A DNA stretch of 9,203 nucleotides from Firmicutes bacterium UBA5493 (GTDB lineage: Bacteria; Bacillota; Limnochordia; Darwinibacteriales; Darwinibacteriaceae), in the NCBI GenBank assembly GCA_002424045.1, contig DIPH01000003.1, positions 1 through 9,203 of the forward strand. The letters run 5' to 3'. This document shows, piece by piece, positions 5,060 through 9,203 of the stretch. Positions within the stretch are counted from its first letter, which is position 1; each line of letters begins with the position of its first letter. The position numbers were made by a program, and so were the translations under genes. Under the pieces are notes generated by a model, which had not been told where the DNA came from, did no database searches, and saw nothing but the letters and a program-made list of their open reading frames with translations.

Positions 5060-5806
5060 ATGGTGTTGAAGGTTAGTTCTACCGAGGTGCAAAACAATTT
5101 CGGCAAATACCTCCTCTTGGCTAACGAACAAGACATAATCGTTACCCGTAATGGTCAAGAGGTAGCCTACCTTTCGGGCTTGAAGGCCCAAAAAAGCGGA
5201 TCCAGTATGGTATCTGAAAGAGCTTTAGCGGAAGGGTATGGACTAGGCAAAGCAAGCTACGAAGAGTTTCTTGAGCTCACAAAGGATAGCACAGAGCGCT
5301 ACGAGCTTATTGATGGCGAGGTTTTTCTTCAGGCTTCACCAAAAACGGATCACCAATTAGCCCAGATGGTACTGGCCGGAACGTTTTTCAATCACTTTGA
5401 CGGACAGAACTGTGTTCCCATGAGTGCTCCCTTCGATATTACCATTCGCCGCTCCGAGAACGACGTTAATGTAGTACAACCTGATCTAATGGTCATCTGT
5501 GATCTGCCGAAAAAGCTCGGAGAGGACGGATACTACTACGGAGTGCCTACCCTAGTAGTCGAAATCGTTTCTGAGAGCACAAGAAGAAATGATCTCCTAA
5601 AAAAGTTAAACCTTTATATGACCGGAGGTGTCCTGGAATACTGGGTGGTTGATCCTAAGAACAAACAGCTTTCCATCTACACCTTTGAAGATCAGGATCT
5701 GCAGGAACACCTTGTCTTTAAGGCTCCTGAAGAAGCCTCTTCAATTACTTTTCCAGACCTCGTCATCGATTTGGAACGCGTGTTTCGAACCATTCCTGCA
5801 ACCTGA
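5060..5806 (+). CDS. Phd-type domain fused to Uma2 nuclease-fold protein, 249 aa
   Basis: Residues 1-42 (LKVSSTEVQNNFGKYLLLAN, IIVTRNGQEVAYL) match the DNA-binding half of Phd/YefM antitoxins. After a short linker (residues 43-60) a full Uma2 (DUF820, PD-(D/E)XK fold) domain follows: ASYEEFLEL, ERYELIDGEVF (E82), VVQPDLMVICD (D142), VPTLVVEIVSES (E168), NDLLKKLNLY (K181/K182) and GVLEYWVVDP, then the usual C-terminal strands. All expected catalytic-site acids and a Lys are present, so nuclease activity is plausible. Uma2 function is poorly known. The toxin-binding tail of Phd is absent, its place taken by Uma2. ATG 5060 is preferred over GTG 5054, with GGGG at 5051-5054. Internal ATG 5207 (residue 50) could give Uma2 alone. 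It is monocistronic, with its own promoter, palindrome and hairpin. It lacks an obvious partner gene. Confidence 0.88.
   Translation: MVLKVSSTEVQNNFGKYLLLANEQDIIVTRNGQEVAYLSGLKAQKSGSSMVSERALAEGYGLGKASYEEFLELTKDSTERYELIDGEVFLQASPKTDHQLAQMVLAGTFFNHFDGQNCVPMSAPFDITIRRSENDVNVVQPDLMVICDLPKKLGEDGYYYGVPTLVVEIVSESTRRNDLLKKLNLYMTGGVLEYWVVDPKNKQLSIYTFEDQDLQEHLVFKAPEEASSITFPDLVIDLERVFRTIPAT
5069..5624 (+). repeat. Direct repeat, copy 2 (556 bp)
   Basis: Partner of 2052-2607, gap-free, about 92% identical by hand count, same strand. It lies inside the intact Phd-Uma2 gene. The two copies bracket about 2.46 kb. Confidence 0.9.
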
Positions 5807-5833
5807 TCATAATTATGGCCGTGCGAAGGAGAG

Positions 5834-5880
5834 GCAGCTTGGAGCGGAAAATCCCCGCCCCAAGCTGCGTCTTATTTCTA
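5834..5880 (+). terminator. Strong hairpin after the Phd-Uma2 gene
   Basis: GCAGCTTGG (5834-5842) pairs perfectly with CCAAGCTGC (5860-5868), and inside it GCGG pairs with CCGC after one mismatch. The following GTCTTATTTCT is T-rich but interrupted. It lies 27 nt past the Uma2 stop and also separates that gene from the converging GMC remnant. Confidence 0.65.
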
Positions 5881-5889
5881 CGTGTTCAC

Positions 5890-6634
5890 TTTAGACGCGA
5901 TAGGGTTCGAGCGTTCCACTAGATTCTCTGGGCCAAACCATCGGGATACCGAGAACAAGCTGAGTTTAGGAGCAATCGCGGCGTTTCCACCACAAAAGCC
6001 GAGACAATCACGTCCTTGGCCTTCTGCTCATAGCAGGCGCCATCATGATTGAACTCCACGCCCGTCACTTTTCCCCTCTTATTCACCAAAACACGCGATG
6101 GTACTACGAATCCCTAGCTTCTCACAACCCTCCGAAAAACCTGGGCATTGGCACTAATGGGTTCCCGCTCTGGATAGGGATTGGGACCTTGAAAGGCACC
6201 CCAAGGAAAGCGACGAGGTCCGCTTACCTTAATTTCCTGCTCAATCTTGGCATAATAGGGTGCTAGATCTTCATAGGAAATAGGCCAATCTTCAGCCACA
6301 GCATCAAGGTGCGCACCTTGAAATCACTGGGATGGAAACGGCAGAAAACGCCGGTGAAGTGTACTGCACCTCCCCCTACGCCTCGTCCAGAGTTATTGGA
6401 ACCATACTGCAAAGCATCTGGGCCCGTAGATAAACGAGTATCGTTCCAGGCTAGAGTGCGGGCATGAAGCTCATCACTGGCAAAGTCCTTGGCCGAATCC
6501 CAGAAAGGACCTGCTTCAATTCCTACAACATCAAGACCTGCCTTGGCCAAGTCCCGTAGTAAGACGCCGCCAGCTGCCCCCAAGTCCACGATGGCAACAT
6601 CCGCTTCTTGATCTGCAAACCTACGATCCTTCAT
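5890..6634 (-). pseudogene. Decayed GMC-family oxidoreductase (gluconate 2-dehydrogenase large-subunit-like)
   Basis: FAD-dependent GMC oxidoreductase in three frames. From ATG 6634 (AAGGGGGA upstream) it reads ADVAIVDLGAAGGVLLRDLA, VVGIEAGPFWDSAKDFASDE, STGPDALQYGSNNSGRGVGG and HFTGVFCRFHPSDFKVRTL. A one-base deletion near 6305 shifts to DAVAEDWPISYEDLAPYYAK through YPEREPISANAQVFRR. A second shift near 6128-6131 gives GCEKLGIRS. After an apparent deletion of several dozen codons it resumes as RVLVNKRGKVTGVEFNHDGA and FVVETPRLLLNSACSRYPDG, stopping at about 5906. The C-terminal GMC domain with the catalytic His is absent. The first glycine of the FAD motif (G-L-G-A-A-G in relatives) is Asp here. 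It overlaps the preceding stop by 1 nt, last of a three-gene operon. Non-functional. Confidence 0.88.
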
Positions 6635-7011
6635 CAGCTCTCCCCCTTTCCCTGGGCGGGGCATTTTGGTTCCCAAGGATCCGTGAGACCCAGTTCGACC
6701 CTGACATAACCCCGGGGATAGGCTGGTCCGCCATATCCTATTTCCGACCAGACCCAGGGATGAGAGTAGTAAGCGGAGATAATCAAGCCCAGTAGTCTCT
6801 TAAAGAGTTCCTTTTGGAGTTTTGTATCCCAAGTATTTTCTTGGGCTAAACTCCCAAGCTCTAAGGAACGGAAGATCTGAAGTTGCTGATCAGTCTTGAT
6901 ATGAAGAAAAGCTTTGTAGTGCGTTGATTTGGCCCAGGTCAAGACCTCATCCCACTCGTCTTGTAAGGATAGAACATCGTAGTCTGGATACAGTCCCTCT
7001 TGCCTTTTCAT
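6634..7011 (-). CDS. Gluconate 2-dehydrogenase subunit 3-like protein, 125 aa, probably shortened
   Basis: Accessory subunit that partners GMC dehydrogenases. The N-terminus YPDYDVLSLQDEWDEV and the C-terminus LLGLIISAYYSHPWVWSEIG with GGPAYPRGYVRVELGLTDPW are hallmark ends of this family. Full-length relatives are usually around 200 aa; the middle, including the 'RRFF....EW..L.ALC.RI.P' stretch, seems missing between residues ~20 and ~30, suggesting an in-frame internal deletion. ATG 7011 overlaps the upstream stop (ATGA), with GGGGTGGG before it; a start at 7026 is less likely. Its stop overlaps the GMC start. As the GMC partner is dead, this gene is probably a relic. Confidence 0.75.
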   Translation of the reverse strand: MKRQEGLYPDYDVLSLQDEWDEVLTWAKSTHYKAFLHIKTDQQLQIFRSLELGSLAQENTWDTKLQKELFKRLLGLIISAYYSHPWVWSEIGYGGPAYPRGYVRVELGLTDPWEPKCPAQGKGES

Positions 7012-7343
7012 ACGATCCCACCCCAATAGACTGCTAGAAGCCCCAACGCGCTAAGTGCTGTGACCATGAGAGGCAGAATAATCGGGGGACCCACCAGAAA
7101 GTTTTGTAGGCGGTAGCCATCGACCCTTTGCCCTACCCCACAGAGATGATAGTAAAACCCTGAGAGTCCACCTAGAGCATCGGCGATGCAGAGAATGATA
7201 AAGAGAGTGCGAATCCAATCGAGATTCCATAGGGTCAGCGCTAGTGCATTTAATACCAAAATGGGCAAAGTGATCACCGGTACCCATTGGCTCCAATGCC
7301 TGAGATTCTGCCGATACTGTAAATGCATCCTATCCACCAGCAT
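7008..7343 (-). CDS. Membrane protein of the GMC operon, ~111 aa, probably N-terminally truncated
   Basis: Hydrophobic protein with three or four membrane segments: WVPVITLPILVLNALALTLW, TLFIILCIADALGGLSGF, and LVGPPIILPLMVTALSALGL continuing into LAVYWGG. The pattern with 'GFYYHLCGVGQR..GYRLQNFLVGPP' is that of small membrane proteins encoded just before gluconate-dehydrogenase-like genes in Bacillota; I know no function beyond that association. Such proteins usually have an additional N-terminal segment, so the gene seems to have lost its beginning where it meets the helicase stop (7351-7353). ATG 7343 (AGGGG upstream) and ATG 7328 are both possible. The gene is translationally coupled to the next by ATGA. 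Confidence 0.65.
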   Translation of the reverse strand: MLVDRMHLQYRQNLRHWSQWVPVITLPILVLNALALTLWNLDWIRTLFIILCIADALGGLSGFYYHLCGVGQRVDGYRLQNFLVGPPIILPLMVTALSALGLLAVYWGGIV

Positions 7344-7350
7344 CTTACCC

Positions 7351-9203
7351 CTACTTATTACCATCGACAAGACATCTGTGTACCGCTAGACTGTCCAAGG
7401 TGCGCCCGCACTCTACACAGGTTAATTTCGGCCAATTATTGCGGGACATTTCACCCCAGATTAGTCCGGAACACGAAGGGCATGTTGGTTGGTGGATTGC
7501 GAGGAAAAGTCCCAAATCTTCTTCACTCAGAGTCCGAGTTTTCTTGCATTTAGAGCAAAAGAAATAATAGCTACGCCCTCTTTTGATGCTCATTCGTTGC
7601 GAACCACATCTATCACACGCTAAGATCTCTTGGGCCCCTGCTCGGTTAAATTCCACCACTGGTTTTTTCTCTAAAGTAGAGGCTGCCTGAGCAAGCTGCC
7701 TTTGCGGCCCCTTGGTAACCACTCCATCTTTAGCCGTGATCACGGCTCCCATTTGTTTCATATGCTTCAAGGTTGACAAGAGGACGTTAGAGTCGCTCAA
7801 TCTACTACGCAAGTATTTGAGATCTGCAAGGACAATCACTTGGCTCTTGGCTCTCGTCAAGGCAACATTGATTAAGGGTAGCGTGGGAGAGTTATCTTTT
7901 AAGAATGACTCTCGGGATCCGCTAACTAACACACTTGGTTTTTTTTGCGGGAAACTATCCGCTACTTCAAAAAGGATAATGTCCTTTTCAGATCCTTGGA
8001 ACTTGTGTACAGTGGAAATACGCACCTGATCCTTTAGTTCCTCCCTTAAGAAATTCCCGCGAATCTCTTTGGCCTGAGCAGTGTAGGGTGTAATGATTCC
8101 CACTGAGAAATCCTGCTGCATATAGTGTCTAGCAAGGAGGGAACTAACCTTTGCCAGCTGAGGGTTTACTCGAGAAAACCCCTCGCTTAACGTGTTACAC
8201 CTTACACAATCGCTTACGTCAAAAAATACTAGGCGGCTCTCGAGTAAGAGCTCTTCCCGCGGAATAGCTTGACGTTTCTGATCCGATGCGTTTTCCAATA
8301 TGCCACCATAGAATAGGGAGTTCGCGAGAGCCGAGATCTCATCCGCCATACGATATTGCTCTTTCAGAATAACCAATCGCCGGTCGGTCCCCTTTTCTAT
8401 TACCCTATCTCGAATTCCGGAGCTATTGAATACGCTTTGCCCAAGCCAGCGTTTAACCTTTCTGTGCTTACTCTGATGAATGGGTTGGAGTTGAAAGAAA
8501 TCCCCGGCGACGACGCCGTGTTTCTCTGCAAGAGTCAACGCAGCAAATACAGAAGGTACGTTAACCATGCTAGCCTCATCGATCACGACCGCGTCAAAGC
8601 GTCTTGAGTGCAGGGCTTTAGTTAAGCTCAGCTTCGCCAGCGTGGTAGCAACAAACGGAGCCTTCCCCTCCAAAATGGCTACATTATCCCTGACTATATC
8701 CATTAGGGCCTCTAAGCCTTTGGTAAAAAGCTTAATGTCTTCTTGTACTTTCGATCCCTTCTTAAGTTTGCGCATTAGGGAGTCCTTTTTCTCTTGAAGC
8801 TCTTGCCTTAGTCTGGCCAAAACAGGGTTTTGACTCAAGGCAATATTATAGGGCAAAACACCGTCCCACTGAGACAGCGGCTCTAGACTCGGATAACCCG
8901 AACGTAACAATAGCCCCTGTTGGCGTAGCTCCTGAACGGACGGTTCGTCGTACTCTATTACCTGCTTTGCCACAACATCAACAGCCACATTACTCTGCGA
9001 AACGAAAAGTACAGATTTTCCATCAGCAAGGAGGTTTGCGATGATCTCGCTCAGTGTTCTACTCTTTCCAGTGCCGGGAGGGCCCCAAACAAATGTCAGA
9101 TTGGTTTGCAGCGCCTGACATACTGCATCTAATTGGTAGTCATTCAGAGAATCCGACTCGAACATCCCGGGGACTCCATAGTCTACTGACACAAAAGATT
9201 CAT
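7351..9203 (-). CDS. UPF1-like SF1 DNA/RNA helicase with C-terminal zinc ribbons, partial
   Basis: The frame is open to the window edge, so the N-terminus is outside. Counting from the GTG at 9192: Q-motif Q20, Walker A GPPGTGKS (37-44), motif Ia VLFVSQSNVAVD (61-72), Walker B DEAS (205-208), motif III GDFFQLQP (230-237), motif IV EQYRM (278-282), then motif V STVHKFQGSEKD and motif VI NVALTRAKSQVIVL. These are the AAA_11/AAA_12 halves of a UPF1/DNA2-like ATP-dependent helicase. The tail holds two zinc ribbons: C526/C529 with C546/C549, and C571/C574 with C592/C595. All catalytic motifs look intact. Such proteins occur in DNA repair and in defence islands; the role here is unknown. The stop lies 8 nt before the truncated membrane gene. 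Confidence 0.9.
   Translation of the reverse strand, partial: ESFVSVDYGVPGMFESDSLNDYQLDAVCQALQTNLTFVWGPPGTGKSRTLSEIIANLLADGKSVLFVSQSNVAVDVVAKQVIEYDEPSVQELRQQGLLLRSGYPSLEPLSQWDGVLPYNIALSQNPVLARLRQELQEKKDSLMRKLKKGSKVQEDIKLFTKGLEALMDIVRDNVAILEGKAPFVATTLAKLSLTKALHSRRFDAVVIDEASMVNVPSVFAALTLAEKHGVVAGDFFQLQPIHQSKHRKVKRWLGQSVFNSSGIRDRVIEKGTDRRLVILKEQYRMADEISALANSLFYGGILENASDQKRQAIPREELLLESRLVFFDVSDCVRCNTLSEGFSRVNPQLAKVSSLLARHYMQQDFSVGIITPYTAQAKEIRGNFLREELKDQVRISTVHKFQGSEKDIILFEVADSFPQKKPSVLVSGSRESFLKDNSPTLPLINVALTRAKSQVIVLADLKYLRSRLSDSNVLLSTLKHMKQMGAVITAKDGVVTKGPQRQLAQAASTLEKKPVVEFNRAGAQEILACDRCGSQRMSIKRGRSYYFFCSKCKKTRTLSEEDLGLFLAIHQPTCPSCSGLIWGEMSRNNWPKLTCVECGRTLDSLAVHRCLVDGNK

Noticed and set aside
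2052..5624. Composite transposon with Uma2 copies as ends
   Set aside because: No transposase, no terminal inverted repeats and no target-site duplications were seen; the repeats are coding-gene copies, so I report only direct repeats.
6045..6266. Plus-strand open frame opposite the GMC remnant
   Set aside because: Complement of recognisable GMC oxidoreductase sequence in shifted frames.
7051..7296. Second minus-strand frame inside the membrane gene
   Set aside because: The alternative frame reads as hydrophobic family sequence with ATGA coupling; this one is an overlapping shadow.

Overview
The window looks like an accessory, partly decayed stretch of a Bacillota chromosome. I infer this from the strong AGGAGG-type ribosome sites, TTG/GTG starts, sigma-A-like promoters, and the family mix of AbrB/RelE, Phd/RelE and HicB modules, Uma2 proteins and a gluconate-2-dehydrogenase-like GMC operon. 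No species can be named from the sequence. No rRNA, tRNA, transposase, integrase or CRISPR array was seen.

Layout, left to right. (1) On the minus strand is a 437-aa PIN-domain protein starting at a TTG with a textbook ribosome site. Behind it is an unassigned stretch, then a 5'-truncated hicB antitoxin. (2) The hicB fragment abuts, within a few bases, a truncated first copy of a Phd-Uma2 fusion gene on the plus strand. (3) Plus-strand AbrB-antitoxin/RelE-toxin operon. (4) Minus-strand remnant of a small secreted protein, broken by an in-frame amber stop and apparent frameshifts. (5) Plus-strand Phd/YefM-antitoxin and RelE/ParE-toxin operon with its own promoter, operator-like repeat and terminator. 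(6) The intact second copy of the Phd-Uma2 fusion, with a promoter, a perfect 17-bp palindrome at the expected transcription start, and a strong hairpin downstream. (7) Minus-strand three-gene operon: membrane protein, gluconate 2-dehydrogenase subunit 3-like protein and a GMC oxidoreductase. The last is clearly a pseudogene and the others look shortened. (8) Minus-strand C-terminal two-thirds or so of a UPF1-like SF1 helicase with two zinc ribbons, running off the right edge.

How it fits together. Two Phd-Uma2 copies, about 92% identical over 556 bp by hand count and in direct orientation, bracket about 2.5 kb holding two complete toxin-antitoxin cassettes and one pseudogene. hicB, Uma2 copy 1, the secreted protein and the GMC gene are all broken, while the two TA operons and Uma2 copy 2 are intact. 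This suggests repeated insertion and deletion, with the TA modules the maintained parts. The most unusual object is the intact gene at 5060-5806. An N-terminal Phd/YefM-type DNA-binding half is joined to a complete Uma2 (PD-(D/E)XK nuclease fold) domain, with a palindrome that could be its own operator. It could be a self-regulating nuclease whose antitoxin tail has been replaced by an enzyme, but that reading is inference.
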